This document shows, one piece after another, positions 1 to 9,408 of a stretch of 64,000 nucleotides of DNA (position 1 is the first letter of the stretch; each line of letters starts with the position of its first letter). The stretch covers positions 248,001 to 312,000 of the forward strand of contig CACYHH010000004.1 in the NCBI GenBank assembly GCA_902774115.1. Direction: 5' to 3'. The notes below the pieces were generated by a model. That model was not told the DNA's origin and did not search any database. It saw only the letters and a list, made by a program, of their open reading frames with translations. This stretch comes from an uncultured Spirochaetales bacterium (GTDB lineage: Bacteria; UBP6; UBA1177). The position numbers and the translations under genes were made by a program.

Positions 1-1344
1 CTGCATTGCAGTGAGAAGCTCGATGCAGATGATCTTTACGGTGTTTTCAACAACAGCGGTGCACTTTCTTGCAGCAGTAGTACCCATGCTGACGTGGTCT
101 TCCTTTCCGGCAGATGTCGGGATCGAATCGACTGTTGCGGGGAAAGACTGCGTTTTGTTTTCGCTTGCCAGACTTGCAGCCGCGACGTGAGCGATCATAA
201 AGCCGCTGTTGAGACCTTTGTTTTTAACCAAAAATGCCGGAGCTGAGTTGAAAACGGGGTTGATGAGCTGCTCGATTCTTCTTTCGGAAATGCTTCCGAG
301 CTCGGAAACAGCCGCAGTGAGATAGTCCATAACGAGTCCGATCGGCTCGCCGTGGAAGTTGCCGGCAGAGATCGTCTCTTTTTCGTCGGGGAAAATGAGC
401 GGGTTATCAGTCGAAGAATTGAGCTCTGTCGTGATGACTTTTTCGACGTGGCGAAGAGCATCACGAACCGCGCCGTGAACCTGCGGAGCGCAGCGGAGGC
501 TGTATGCGTCCTGGACTTTCGGGCAGTTGCGGTGGCTTTCGCGGATTTCAGAGTTTGCGATAAGTTTGAGAACGTTCTCGGAAACTTCCGCCTGTCCGGG
601 GTGAGCTCTGACGATATTTACTTTCTGGTCGAAAGCGCGGTCAGTTCCCATGATGCCTTCGATCGTCGAAGTAAGCGCGATATCTGCAAGTTTAAGAAGG
701 TTGTGGACTCTGTGGACTGCGAGAGCGCCGAGAGCCGTCATAACCTGCGTTCCGTTGATGAGAGCAAGTCCTTCTTTCGCCTTGAGGGTGATGGGTTTGA
801 TCTTTTTCGCTTTGAAAACTTCGGCTGTATCGACCATTTTTCCGTCGTTAGTCATTACGAAACCTTCTCCGCAGAGAACGATCGCGAGATGAGCCAGAGG
901 AGCAAGGTCGCCGCTTGCGCCGACACTGCCCTGCGACGGGATGAAAGGAATTATGTCTTTATTGAGGAGTTCAAGAAGTTTGTCGAAAGTCTCAAGTGAA
1001 ATTCCGCTGAAACCTTTCGCAAGAACGTTTGCGCGAAGAAGCATGATCGCTCTGACAGTCTCTTTGTTGAAAGGTGCGCCGACACCGATCGCGTGGCTGC
1101 GGATAAGGTTGATCTGAAGCGTTTCAAGGTCTTTGTGCTCGACTTTGACATCACTTAAGATTCCGAAACCGGTGTTGATACCGTAAACAGCCTTGTCATT
1201 TTTAAGAATCGAATCGACGAATTTGCGGCACTTCGCCATTTTAGCGCGCGTCTTTTCGTTGATCGCGACTTCCGCCTGACCTTTGGCAACTAAAACGACA
1301 TCATCGATCGTGAGATTTTCACCGTTAAGAAAAACTTTTTTCAT
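1..1344 (-). CDS. hutH: Histidine ammonia-lyase, C-terminus cut by window edge
   Basis: Non-oxidative deamination of L-histidine to urocanate and ammonia, the first step of histidine use, in the cytoplasm. Reading leftward from an ATG at 1344, preceded by a GAGAGGG ribosome site, the frame stays open to base 1 (448 codons; family members have about 500-510 residues, so some 60 are missing). The MIO-forming Ala-Ser-Gly triad lies at residues 143-145 inside GASGDLAPLAH, and the catalytic tyrosine region VYGINTGFG is near residue 54. A possible -10 (TATAAG, leftward) lies at 1386-1391. No other hut gene is visible because the gene runs off the window. The MIO and Tyr motifs make HutH more likely than phenylalanine or tyrosine ammonia-lyase; the exact substrate is inferred from overall similarity. 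Confidence 0.95.
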   Translation of the reverse strand, partial: MKKVFLNGENLTIDDVVLVAKGQAEVAINEKTRAKMAKCRKFVDSILKNDKAVYGINTGFGILSDVKVEHKDLETLQINLIRSHAIGVGAPFNKETVRAIMLLRANVLAKGFSGISLETFDKLLELLNKDIIPFIPSQGSVGASGDLAPLAHLAIVLCGEGFVMTNDGKMVDTAEVFKAKKIKPITLKAKEGLALINGTQVMTALGALAVHRVHNLLKLADIALTSTIEGIMGTDRAFDQKVNIVRAHPGQAEVSENVLKLIANSEIRESHRNCPKVQDAYSLRCAPQVHGAVRDALRHVEKVITTELNSSTDNPLIFPDEKETISAGNFHGEPIGLVMDYLTAAVSELGSISERRIEQLINPVFNSAPAFLVKNKGLNSGFMIAHVAAASLASENKTQSFPATVDSIPTSAGKEDHVSMGTTAARKCTAVVENTVKIICIELLTAMQ

Positions 1345-1503
1345 AATTCCCTCTCAATTCAAGTTTATAAAACAAAAAACGGATGCTTATAGCACAAAAA
1401 ACTGAAAAAAGAATTTTAAAAAGATTTTTTGCCAGATTCTGAAATAATTTTAATATTAGCGCTGTTTTTTGACCGTTTTGGTCGTCATTTGCAGGGAATT
1501 GCG

Positions 1504-2367
1504 ATGCTGAACGAGGAATTGCTCAAAAAAATCAGATACATAGAGTTGAATGTAAAAAAGAAGGTGGACAGCTATTTCCAGGGCTCGTACCAGACTCTGT
1601 TCAAAGGGCACGGTCTGGAGTTTCAGGAAGTGCGCGAATACACCGAAAACGATGATGCAAGACTCATCGACTGGAACGTTACGGCGAGAACGGGAAAGCC
1701 TTTCGTCAAACTTTACCAGGAGGAACGCGAGCTTACAGTTCTGATCGTAGCAGATATTTCGGGTTCGAGTATTTACGGGCAGAACGAAGGGATCCGCGAC
1801 GCGATGACAACGATAGCGGCGGCACTCACTTTCAGCGCGATAAAAAATTCGGATAAAGTCGGCCTTCTTCTTTTTTCGGATAAGGTCGAGGAATACATTC
1901 CGCCGAGAAAAGGAAAGAACCACCTGCTCACCGTAATCCGCTCGCTTCTTACAGCCGAACCGACAGGGCACGGGACTGATCCAGACGCGGCTTTTACGTT
2001 TCTCAACAAAATGATGAAGCGGAAAGCTCTCGTATTTTTCCTTTCCGACATGCTTTTCGACAAACTGCCCGATTCGATAAAAACGACCGCTTCAAAACAC
2101 GAAGTCGTCTCTGTCGGACTTATTGACGAAATGCTCTTTGCACCTTTTACCGACGGGGCTCTGCGTACAGTTGACCCGGAAAACGGAGAAACGGCGCTTC
2201 TTGATTTCACAAATGCAGCCCGGATCGGTGAAGAACGTTTCATTGCCGAAAAAAAGAGCGGATTCGACCGGCTCGGAATCTCGTCGATGTGGATAAGAAA
2301 CCGTGAAAACTACATGGATGACCTTGTAAACGAGTTCCAGAAACTCAACCGGATCAGAAAAAGATAA
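1504..2367 (+). CDS. DUF58 family protein (vWA-like)
   Basis: The 287-residue product matches DUF58: the signature HGLEFQEVREYTENDDARLIDW lies in the first third (given here as HGLEF...REY...DARLIDWN) and is followed by a vWA-like core with DISGS (MIDAS-like) and DKVGLLLFSD. These proteins usually act with MoxR-type AAA ATPases, often in envelope or chaperone roles, but the molecular function is unknown. The ATG at 1504 is chosen because AGGGAATT sits just upstream; an open frame extends to 1429 but lacks a site and would add 25 unlike residues. No moxR gene is adjacent, which is unusual. It lies between the divergent hutH and the yebC-ruv cluster. Confidence 0.85.
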   Translation: MLNEELLKKIRYIELNVKKKVDSYFQGSYQTLFKGHGLEFQEVREYTENDDARLIDWNVTARTGKPFVKLYQEERELTVLIVADISGSSIYGQNEGIRDAMTTIAAALTFSAIKNSDKVGLLLFSDKVEEYIPPRKGKNHLLTVIRSLLTAEPTGHGTDPDAAFTFLNKMMKRKALVFFLSDMLFDKLPDSIKTTASKHEVVSVGLIDEMLFAPFTDGALRTVDPENGETALLDFTNAARIGEERFIAEKKSGFDRLGISSMWIRNRENYMDDLVNEFQKLNRIRKR

Positions 2368-2460
2368 TTAAAGCACATCCTTATCTCAAAAAACTTGCAG
2401 ATTTATTCATTTTATGGTAAAGGGCGGCGGCTTTTTTTAACAACTCTCAGGAGGTTTTCT

Positions 2461-3207
2461 ATGTCAGGCCACAATAAGTGGAGCACGATTAAGCACAAAA
2501 AAGGTGCTGCAGATGCAAAAAGAGGCAAAATTTTCACGAAACTCATCAAGGAAATCACGATAGCTGCAAAAGGCGGCGGCGGAGACCCCGACGGCAACCC
2601 GCGTCTTAAAACCGCCATCCAGTCTGCTAAAGCGGCTAACATGCCTCTCGACAACATCACCCGTGCAATCAAAAAAGGAACAGGCGAGCTTGAAGGTTCG
2701 AGCTACGAAGAAGCAACATACGAGGGATACGGTCCGGGCGGAGTCGCAGTTATGGTTGACTGCCTTACCGACAACAAAAACAGAACCGTTTCCGAAATCA
2801 GAAGAATCTTCACGAAAGCCGGCGGCAATATGGGCAACAACGGCTGCGTAAACTGGATGTTCAGCCAGAAAGGCCAGATCATCATCCCGAAAGAGGGTGT
2901 TGACGAAGAAAAACTTATGGAAGACGCACTTGAAGCTGGTGCTGAAGACGTTATCGACAACGACGAAGTTTGGGAAATCAGAACTGAAATGGGCGATGTT
3001 TACGCTGTTTCCGGTGTTCTTACCGAAAAAGGATATCAGTTCGAAGAAGCTAAAATCGCACGTATCCCGCAGAATTTCGTAAAAGTCGAAGGAAAAGTCG
3101 CAGAGCAGGTTCTCAAACTCATGGAAGCGTTTGACGACAGCGACGACGTTCAGGATGTCTATGCAAACTACGACATAGACTTCAGCCAGCTGCCAGAGGA
3201 AGAATAG
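2461..3207 (+). CDS. yebC: YebC/TACO1-family transcriptional/translational regulator
   Basis: 248 residues starting [14 protein letters not shown], the invariant YebC N-terminus, followed by the [11 protein letters not shown] and [14 protein letters not shown] blocks. YebC proteins are cytoplasmic; some bind DNA, and others relieve ribosome stalling on proline-rich stretches. The ATG at 2461 has a strong CAGGAGG site seven bases upstream. It is the first gene of a run with ruvC, ruvA and ruvB, a synteny common in Gram-negative bacteria. The paralogue type (YebC or YeeN) cannot be settled here; the ruv synteny favours YebC. Confidence 0.96.
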   Translation: MSGHNKWSTIKHKKGAADAKRGKIFTKLIKEITIAAKGGGGDPDGNPRLKTAIQSAKAANMPLDNITRAIKKGTGELEGSSYEEATYEGYGPGGVAVMVDCLTDNKNRTVSEIRRIFTKAGGNMGNNGCVNWMFSQKGQIIIPKEGVDEEKLMEDALEAGAEDVIDNDEVWEIRTEMGDVYAVSGVLTEKGYQFEEAKIARIPQNFVKVEGKVAEQVLKLMEAFDDSDDVQDVYANYDIDFSQLPEEE

Positions 3208-3215
3208 TTTAAGTC

Positions 3216-3695
3216 TTGGATAACAAAGGCTACATCATTTTAGGAATCGACCCCGGCAGCATCAAAACGGGCTACGGACTCATCAATGCTGTCGGGCGTT
3301 CTTTTTTTCACATCGACAACGGTCTCATAATGCCGCCGAAAGGGCTAGATTTCAAAGACAGGATCGGTTTCATATTCCGCGGCGTATGCGACGTTATGGA
3401 TGAATTCAAGCCGAATGCAGTCGCTCTGGAAGACGTTTTTATCGCGAAAAACGCCCAGAGCGCTCTGAAATTAGGGCACGTCAGAGGTGCAGTAATGAGT
3501 GCCGCGGCGATTCACGGACTTCCCCTTTTCGAATATACTCCGACAAGGGTCAAGCAGTCGGTCACCGGTAACGGCAGAGCTGAAAAATTCCAGGTTCAGG
3601 AAATGATAAAAATCCTTCTCAGGCTCAAGGAAGCACCCTACGAAGATGCGGCAGACGCACTTGCAATAGCAATAACCCACGCATTTACGGTGTAA
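3216..3695 (+). CDS. ruvC: Crossover junction endodeoxyribonuclease RuvC
   Basis: Resolves Holliday junctions by paired symmetrical nicks, working with RuvAB. The 159-residue protein has the RNase H-like fold signature: Asp12 in GIDPGSIKTGYG, Glu72 in LEDVF, and Asp144/Asp147 in YEDAADALAIAITH, giving the full acidic catalytic set. The length is normal. The only sensible start is TTG at 3216, eight bases after the yebC stop, with no strong ribosome site, which suggests coupling to yebC. ruvA follows two bases after the stop. Confidence 0.95.
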   Translation: MDNKGYIILGIDPGSIKTGYGLINAVGRSFFHIDNGLIMPPKGLDFKDRIGFIFRGVCDVMDEFKPNAVALEDVFIAKNAQSALKLGHVRGAVMSAAAIHGLPLFEYTPTRVKQSVTGNGRAEKFQVQEMIKILLRLKEAPYEDAADALAIAITHAFTV

Positions 3696-3697
3696 AA

Positions 3698-4303
3698 ATG
3701 ATAGGCTACATCAAAGGAACAGTCGTTGCAAACGAAGACCGCGAGCTTACGATCCTCACTGAAGGCGGCGTAGGTTACGTTGTCGGCGTAACTCCGACTC
3801 TCAACGTAAAATACCCCGAAGGAGAGGCTGTTTCGCTTTTCGTCCAGACTTTTGTCCGCGAAGATGCAATAGACCTTTACGGATTCGAGAGGATAGAGGA
3901 GAAACATCTTTTCAATCTGCTCTGCGAAGTGAACAAAATCGGACCTAAAACAGCACTTTCGATCCTTGCTTTCGCCCCGATCGAAGAAATCGTCTCGGCT
4001 ATAATTTCCGCAAACTCCCAGTTCTTCAAAAAAATCAGCGGGGTAGGCGCAAAAACGGCAGAAAAGATAATTATTGATCTGAAAGACAAGACCGACAAAT
4101 TTTCTGCGATCGCCGCAGGTTCTTCGGAAACGGCCAAGGTCATTTCCAACGACAAGCAGATCCGCGAAGCTGCCGACGCGCTTGCCGCTCTGGGCTTCAA
4201 CCCGCTTCAGATCAGGCATGCAATGGCAAAAATAGAGGATAAGGAATCAAAGAGAGCAGAAGAAATCATCAGAGAGGCTCTCAAAGTTATCAGAAACCTC
4301 TGA
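3698..4303 (+). CDS. ruvA: Holliday junction branch migration protein RuvA
   Basis: RuvA tetramer subunit that binds the four-way junction and loads RuvB. The 201-residue protein begins MIGYIKGTV, as RuvA does, with the OB-fold domain, then helix-hairpin-helix motifs (NKIGPKTALSIL, and SGVGAKTAEKIIIDLKDK), and a C-terminal domain III that contacts RuvB (from about residue 150, EAADALAALGF). ATG at 3698, two bases after ruvC. Part of the ruvC-ruvA-ruvB operon. Confidence 0.96.
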   Translation: MIGYIKGTVVANEDRELTILTEGGVGYVVGVTPTLNVKYPEGEAVSLFVQTFVREDAIDLYGFERIEEKHLFNLLCEVNKIGPKTALSILAFAPIEEIVSAIISANSQFFKKISGVGAKTAEKIIIDLKDKTDKFSAIAAGSSETAKVISNDKQIREAADALAALGFNPLQIRHAMAKIEDKESKRAEEIIREALKVIRNL

Positions 4304-4319
4304 TTTACGGTGAAAAACT

Positions 4320-5339
4320 ATGAATGAAGAGAGATTGCTCAATTCGCAGGAGCTTCCTGAAGATTCATCGCTCGAAGGCGGTTTGAGACCGAAAAACCTG
4401 AGCGGTTACATCGGTCAGAAAGCGGTTGTCGACAATATTAAAATCTATATCGAAGCCGCTAAAAAAAACGGAAGGCAACTTGACCACATCCTTCTTGCCG
4501 GCCCTCCCGGACTCGGCAAAACCACTCTCAGCCAGATAATCGCCAATGAAATGGGTGTCAATATGTTTTCTACGTCAGGTCCTGTCATCGAAAAGAAAGG
4601 AGATCTGGCCGGTCTGCTCACCCCTCTTCAGGAAGGCGATGTCCTTTTTATTGATGAGATCCACAGACTCAATCCGGCAGTTGAAGAGAGCCTTTATCCC
4701 GCAATGGAGGATTTCCGTTTCGACATCATGCTCGGACAGGGACGGGAAGCCAACAGCGTACCTCTTCCGCTGCAGCCGTTCACGCTTATCGGCGCTACAA
4801 CAAAAACGGGGCTGCTTTCAAGCCCGCTTCGTGACAGATTCCAGATAGTTTTCAGAATGGATTACTACAATGTCGAAGACCTTGAAACGATAGTAAAACG
4901 TTCGGCGAAAGTGCTTGGAATAACAATTGACGATGCCGGGGCCCTCGAAATAGCGAGACGTTCGCGCGGAACTCCGCGAATCGCGAACAGGATTTTGAAG
5001 AGAGTCCGCGATTTCGCCCTTGTCAAAGGAAACGGAGACATCGACACCGCTATCGCGAAATTCGCTCTCAACCAGATGGAAATCGACGAGGACGGTCTTG
5101 ATCAGATGGACAGGACAATCCTTATGACAATAATCGAGTCTTTCCGCGGAGGCCCTGTCGGAATAGAGGCTATTGCGGCGAGTGTCAGCGAGGAAAGACG
5201 CACCCTTGAGGATGTTTACGAACCTTATCTCATCAAATCAGGCTTCATAGCAAGAACCGCGAAAGGAAGAATGGTCACGAAAAAGACTTTGGACAAGTTC
5301 GGAATCAAGGCGAACGAAATACAGGGAGACCTTTTTTGA
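4320..5339 (+). CDS. ruvB: Holliday junction branch migration ATPase RuvB
   Basis: AAA+ motor that drives branch migration with RuvA. 339 residues. Walker [10 protein letters not shown] at 61-69, Walker B LFIDEIH at about 109-115, sensor 1 GATTKTG, the arginine-finger region SPLRDRF, and a C-terminal winged-helix domain ending with the usual Tyr-Leu-Ile-Lys-Gly/Ser-Gly-Phe block. ATG at 4320, sixteen bases after ruvA. Its stop overlaps the TTG start of the next gene. Confidence 0.97.
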   Translation: MNEERLLNSQELPEDSSLEGGLRPKNLSGYIGQKAVVDNIKIYIEAAKKNGRQLDHILLAGPPGLGKTTLSQIIANEMGVNMFSTSGPVIEKKGDLAGLLTPLQEGDVLFIDEIHRLNPAVEESLYPAMEDFRFDIMLGQGREANSVPLPLQPFTLIGATTKTGLLSSPLRDRFQIVFRMDYYNVEDLETIVKRSAKVLGITIDDAGALEIARRSRGTPRIANRILKRVRDFALVKGNGDIDTAIAKFALNQMEIDEDGLDQMDRTILMTIIESFRGGPVGIEAIAASVSEERRTLEDVYEPYLIKSGFIARTAKGRMVTKKTLDKFGIKANEIQGDLF

Positions 5340-6556
5340 GAAAATATTACGAAGATTTGAAAAAAATCGAAGAATTTACCTCTTTTGACAGAAGTCAGCT
5401 GATAGATTACATACATCGTCAGAAATTCGAGGCGACGGCAATCTGTAATGTCGGACCTGATTTCTGGGTCGAACTCGACTACATCATCGCTCTTATGAAA
5501 TCTTCTTTAACAGATATCAACGATGCAAAAAAAGAGTTTTTTATAAAGAACGTCATTCCGTTCATGCAGAAAAAAATAAATTCTATAAAAAACTGCTGGA
5601 AAATTCTTCCGGAAAACGAGTTCTTCTACCTAAGAAAAGACCTGAAAACCTTTGATGACATTTTCTCGCACGCTTCCAACATATTGAACAAAAATCTTAA
5701 TTATTTCATGCCTTTCCCGCTTTTTCTCAATGCTTTAGACTCAATGACCGTGCTTTATCCGCTCCTTGAGAAGTCGTGTGACGCAAGAACGATAGTAAGA
5801 TACAACTACGACATTCTGCTGACACGCTATCTGGTCGGAGATTTTTCGTCACAGCTGGTAGAGATAATCGACTACCTCATCTGGGTTCAGGCAGTTTTCC
5901 ACACAGCTGTCGCTTCAGACCAGCAGGAATTCCGCAATCAAATCATCACCCGGCTCTCCGCGTTTATCAACACAGAATCCGATTTCAAGAACGGAACCGA
6001 ATATTCGGCAAAAAGTTTTGTTCTCGAACTGCACGAAGTGCTGACCGACATCAATATCAAAAGCAAGATTCAGGAACTTCTCAGCAGCATACTTGAAACT
6101 GACATAAGCATCGTTGAATGTCTGAGAAAAATCACTTCAATATTCATGGATCCCGACATTTCAGGTCAGGCCAATGTCGTAAGAGATCTGACAATAGCAT
6201 CAGATCTCGCTTCTTCGGTTATAAAACACATCAAAGAAAGCAACAACAGCGCGCTTTACGAAGATATAGCACTTTCAAAAGCTCTCAAACCTTACTTCAT
6301 GCAGGTATCAAGGTATATGTTCGATGTTCAGATCGACATGGAAGTATGCAGAATCTTTGAGATAATGTTCTATCTCGAAAAAACTCTGCCGTCGTTTATC
6401 ATGCACGACGACATCATCCCGCTGCTTGAAAACTCAATTGAAAAATTAAACACTCAGAAAGAACGCCTGACTAAAAATCTGAACGGAACTTTAGATACTG
6501 AAGCGGCAGAACTCTTCAAAGCCAAAATGAAGCAGGTCTACGCCGGCAAAAAGTAA
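5336..6556 (+). CDS. Hypothetical helical protein downstream of ruvB
   Basis: I do not recognise this 406-residue protein. It looks almost entirely alpha-helical, has no signal peptide, membrane span or enzyme motif that I can see, and has low Gly/Pro content. It starts with TTG at 5336, whose bases overlap the ruvB TGA, and AGGGAGA lies about eight bases upstream, so it is probably translated by coupling to ruvB. A structural or adaptor role is possible but not supported by any motif. It ends one base before the convergent nitroreductase gene. Confidence 0.75.
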   Translation: MRKYYEDLKKIEEFTSFDRSQLIDYIHRQKFEATAICNVGPDFWVELDYIIALMKSSLTDINDAKKEFFIKNVIPFMQKKINSIKNCWKILPENEFFYLRKDLKTFDDIFSHASNILNKNLNYFMPFPLFLNALDSMTVLYPLLEKSCDARTIVRYNYDILLTRYLVGDFSSQLVEIIDYLIWVQAVFHTAVASDQQEFRNQIITRLSAFINTESDFKNGTEYSAKSFVLELHEVLTDINIKSKIQELLSSILETDISIVECLRKITSIFMDPDISGQANVVRDLTIASDLASSVIKHIKESNNSALYEDIALSKALKPYFMQVSRYMFDVQIDMEVCRIFEIMFYLEKTLPSFIMHDDIIPLLENSIEKLNTQKERLTKNLNGTLDTEAAELFKAKMKQVYAGKK

Positions 6557-6557
6557 T

Positions 6558-7160
6558 TTATTTTGCCTTTTTCGACCAGTGATTCCAGTGAATTTTTTCC
6601 TTATCGAACTTGTCTTTAGGTTTGTCGCTTCCAGCGGGTTTTCCTACCGGAATAAATGCGAGCGGAACGATATTTGAAGGAAGTCCGAGAGTTTCGATTA
6701 CAGGTTTCATTCTGTCAGGATTCGGATAAACCGCAGTCCAGACTGCCCCGAGACCAAGCGATTCAGCAGCCAGAAGAATGTTTTCGACAGCCGCGCTGCA
6801 GTCCATGATCCAGAAAGTGGAATCCTTTCCGCCGGCCTGTTTCTCGATATTTCCGGCAACGACTATCGCATACCCTGCCTTCTCAGCCATTTTTGCCGAA
6901 GGAAGGGCGTCGTTGAGCTTTTTTACAACGGCTTTATCGTTGATGATGATAAATTCCCACGGTCTTCTGTCGATAGCGGAAGGAGCCGCCATTCCCGCTT
7001 TTACCAGAAATTCGAGTGTTTCAGGCGAAATCTGCGCCTCGACATAGTTCCTGACACTCTTTCTGCTGAAAATGGTTTTCGTTGTCTCGTTGTCCATCTT
7101 TTCACCTCCGAAAACTGAGAAAAAACTCAGCAAAACTGCCAAAAAAACGATCTTTTTCAT
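6558..7160 (-). CDS. Nitroreductase-family flavoprotein, possible signal peptide
   Basis: FMN-dependent nitroreductase fold: SRKSVRNY near the N-terminus, APSAIDRRPWEFIIIND, and a GLGAVWTAVYP block. The partner and substrate are unknown. With the ATG at 7160 (GGAGGACAAC just before it) the product has 200 residues and starts with a convincing signal peptide (MKKIVFLAVLLSFFSVFGG). A second in-frame ATG at 7097 (MDNETTK) is preceded by GGAGGTGAAAAG, an even better ribosome site, and would give a 179-residue cytoplasmic form, the usual length for the family. Either one start is used, or both are, giving two locations. No lipobox cysteine is present. Convergent with the helical unknown gene. Confidence 0.88.
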   Translation of the reverse strand: MKKIVFLAVLLSFFSVFGGEKMDNETTKTIFSRKSVRNYVEAQISPETLEFLVKAGMAAPSAIDRRPWEFIIINDKAVVKKLNDALPSAKMAEKAGYAIVVAGNIEKQAGGKDSTFWIMDCSAAVENILLAAESLGLGAVWTAVYPNPDRMKPVIETLGLPSNIVPLAFIPVGKPAGSDKPKDKFDKEKIHWNHWSKKAK

Positions 7161-7289
7161 GTTGTCCTCCAAAAAAAGAATAATGACTTGTAAATTTAAT
7201 TTGTCACTGAATAATGTCAACAGACAAATTTGATTTTTGCACTGCAGATTTTTAAAATTCCGCGTTTTGCTTATTCTCTGCGGGGAATT

Positions 7290-8825
7290 ATGGGATACGC
7301 CGAAATAACTTTGAAACTTCCGACAGATTATTCGGAAAATCTGCTCAGAAAAAGGATCGCGGAAGAGATTACCGACAAAAATTTTTCATTCAAAATCATA
7401 AGACGAAGCCTTGACGCAAGAAACAAGCGCGACATCCACTTTCTGGCAAGGATCGGCGTAACTTCCGAAAATATCTCAGGAAATCCGCCAAAAATACAAA
7501 AGTTGGAAATTCCGGAAAGGCATACTGACAAAAAAGTCGTCGTCACCGGATGCGGTCCTGCAGGAATTTTCGCCGCTCTTATTCTGCAGAAAGCGGGATT
7601 TTCGGTCACGATCATCGAAAAAGGGGCTGAAGTCGCAAAAAGAAAAGAAAAAATTTCCGAATTCGAAAAAACGGGAACTTTCGACTTTTTCGGCGGCTAC
7701 TGCTTCGGAGAAGGAGGTGCAGGAACATTCAGCGACGGCAAGCTGACAAGCAGAACAAAAACCATAAGTCTTGAAAAAGATTTCATTTTTGACACTTTCA
7801 TAAAAGCAGGCGCGCCGGAGGAGATCGCTTACGAAACCTATCCGCATGTGGGAAGCGACAATCTCAAAAAAATCATTCCGGCAATAATTTCAGAGTTCAA
7901 GGAACTCGGCGGCAAAGTCATTTTCGAAAGCGAAGTCACTGAAATTTTCAAAAGCGGCGACAAAATAAAATCGCTCGGAATTTCTGGAAAATCGACCGGA
8001 AAAATCGAAGGAGACTACTTTATTTTTGCGAACGGACACAGTTCGTTCAAACTGTATAAGCTATTGATTTCAAACGGAGTTTTATTCTCGATAAAACCTT
8101 TTGCGATAGGTTTCAGAGTCGAGCATCTTCAGGAAGAACTCAACTTTTCGATGTGGAGGAAACGCTCTCTTCCCGGTGTAAAAGCGGCGGAATATCACCT
8201 CACAGCCGACTGCGATCCGGGCCACGCATTCACTTTCTGCATGTGCCCCGGCGGAAGAGTCGTTCAATCGGCACCGGATGAAATATCCTCAGTCGTAAAC
8301 GGCATGTCAAACTATGCCAGAAACGGCAGATTCGCAAACAGCGCAGTCGTCACACCGTTTTCGCTTGAAGAACTCGCAGGAAAGGAAATCTCAGCGGGAA
8401 CTGCACTGGATCTGCTTGAAAACATGGAGCACAAATTCTATAACTTCAGGAATTCATTCGACATTCCTGCCACTAGAATTTCAGACATGATCCACGGAAG
8501 AAAAACGGCAAAACTGCCTGAATCAAGCTTTTCCTTCGGCCTTATCCCGGCAGATTTGAGTGAATTTTTCCCGCAGACAGTTTTCGAAAGATTGAAAAAA
8601 GGGCTCGAAATCTTCTGCAAAAAACTCGACTGCTTTGAAAACGGAGTCGCAATGGGACTGGAAAGCAAAACTTCAGCTCCAATAAAATGCCTGAGAAATC
8701 AAGACCTTACAGCCGCACCGTTCACAAATCTCTACATCTGCGGCGAAGGAAGCGGATATTCCGGCGGAATAATCTCAAGCGCCGCCGACGGGATAAAAAT
8801 TGCGATGAAGATCGCGTCGATGTAA
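7290..8825 (+). CDS. FAD-dependent dehydrogenase, COG2509 type
   Basis: 511-residue cytoplasmic flavoprotein of the uncharacterised COG2509 group. An N-terminal domain of about 85 residues (KLPTDYSENLLRKRIAEE, then RSLDARNKRDIHF) precedes the dinucleotide-binding fold VVTGCGPAGIFAAL with the acidic strand end IIEKG, then the GEGGAGTFSDGKLTSR block typical of this group, and a C-terminal GEGSGYSGGIISSAADGIK closing the FAD site. The substrate is unknown. ATG at 7290 is preceded by GCGGGGAATT. It stands alone, divergent from the nitroreductase. Confidence 0.88.
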   Translation: MGYAEITLKLPTDYSENLLRKRIAEEITDKNFSFKIIRRSLDARNKRDIHFLARIGVTSENISGNPPKIQKLEIPERHTDKKVVVTGCGPAGIFAALILQKAGFSVTIIEKGAEVAKRKEKISEFEKTGTFDFFGGYCFGEGGAGTFSDGKLTSRTKTISLEKDFIFDTFIKAGAPEEIAYETYPHVGSDNLKKIIPAIISEFKELGGKVIFESEVTEIFKSGDKIKSLGISGKSTGKIEGDYFIFANGHSSFKLYKLLISNGVLFSIKPFAIGFRVEHLQEELNFSMWRKRSLPGVKAAEYHLTADCDPGHAFTFCMCPGGRVVQSAPDEISSVVNGMSNYARNGRFANSAVVTPFSLEELAGKEISAGTALDLLENMEHKFYNFRNSFDIPATRISDMIHGRKTAKLPESSFSFGLIPADLSEFFPQTVFERLKKGLEIFCKKLDCFENGVAMGLESKTSAPIKCLRNQDLTAAPFTNLYICGEGSGYSGGIISSAADGIKIAMKIASM

Positions 8826-8859
8826 CAAATTATTTTAAGATTTCAATAAATTATAGTTA

Positions 8860-8988
8860 TTAGAACCAGTCTTGAATCCGCAAATTCGGAATTTTCTCAA
8901 AATGTTTCGTATTGTGAGTGACAAGAATCATGTTTTCAGCGTTTTTCAGGCTGTATATAATGATGTTTGTATCAATCAAAAAGCGCAT
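8860..8988 (-). pseudogene. vapC: VapC-type PIN toxin, internally deleted
   Basis: The 42-residue frame joins a typical VapC N-terminus (MRFLIDTNIIIYSLK, with the first catalytic Asp at residue 6) directly to a typical VapC C-terminus (ILVTHNTKHFEKIPNLRIQDW). Normal VapC proteins have about 130 residues, so roughly 80-90 residues, including the other PIN acidic residues, are missing. The frame remains open, which suggests a clean in-frame deletion. It is very unlikely to be an active ribonuclease. Its ATG at 8988 overlaps the upstream antitoxin gene by 17 bases, the usual toxin-antitoxin arrangement. Confidence 0.8.
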
Positions 8989-9214
8989 TATTTTCTCCGA
9001 AGCGTTCTGAATTGACGCGGCTCTGCCCGATGTTTTCCAAAATTTCATCCGCGCTCTCGTTTCCATCCCATGATAATTTCAGGAATTTTTGAGCCGGAGT
9101 TTCATCGTCTTCTTTGGAATTCAGTTTTCCGAGCGAAACAATCAGGTTGTAAACAACTGTCTGCTGCTCTTTTGTGAGTGTATCCAGTGCTTTTTCAAAA
9201 ATTTCGTAGCTCAT
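8972..9214 (-). CDS. VapB-like antitoxin, now without a full toxin
   Basis: 80-residue protein with an N-terminal helical stretch (FEKALDTLTKEQQTVVYNLIVSLGK) and an acidic, disordered-looking C-terminal half, as in many antitoxins that wrap around PIN toxins. It is assigned as an antitoxin mainly from position: it overlaps the start of a VapC remnant. GGAGGTGCGAT precedes the ATG at 9214, and a good promoter lies at 9243-9270. I cannot name the antitoxin family. With the toxin degenerate it would be an orphan, possibly acting on another toxin. Confidence 0.65.
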   Translation of the reverse strand: MSYEIFEKALDTLTKEQQTVVYNLIVSLGKLNSKEDDETPAQKFLKLSWDGNESADEILENIGQSRVNSERFGENNALFD

Positions 9215-9242
9215 ATCGCACCTCCATTCAAAAAAACCGTTA

Positions 9243-9270
9243 ATTATATCATAAAATCAAATATTTTCAA
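9243..9270 (-). promoter_or_regulatory. Promoter of the VapB-like antitoxin
   Basis: Reading leftward: -35 TTGAAA (9270-9265), 16-bp spacer, -10 TATAAT (9248-9243). The start of transcription would fall near 9236, some 20 bases before the antitoxin ATG. Confidence 0.7.
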
Positions 9271-9355
9271 CCGGTTTTTATGACAGCAATATGTTCCTCA
9301 CAGAAATTTTTTACCGTTTCAGGCGTTTTTTCAATAGACGTGGGAAAAAGTAAAT

Positions 9356-9388
9356 AAAAAAGGCTCCCCGAAGGGAGCCCGTAAAATC
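9356..9388 (-). terminator. Rho-independent terminator, copy 1 of a 33-bp direct repeat
   Basis: Leftward strand reads a GGCTCCC stem, TTCG loop, GGGAGCC stem, then a run of six T. It lies just past the stop of the leftward cyclase-like gene. The whole 33-bp block recurs exactly, in the same orientation, at 22497-22529 at the other side of the defence island. Confidence 0.85.
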
Positions 9389-9408
9389 ACAAAAAGCTGA
9401 AATACCGC

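Noticed and set aside
352-999. Long rightward open frame opposite hutH
   Set aside because: It is a shadow of the hutH coding strand, with unnatural amino acid composition and no ribosome site; the leftward frame carries the MIO motif.
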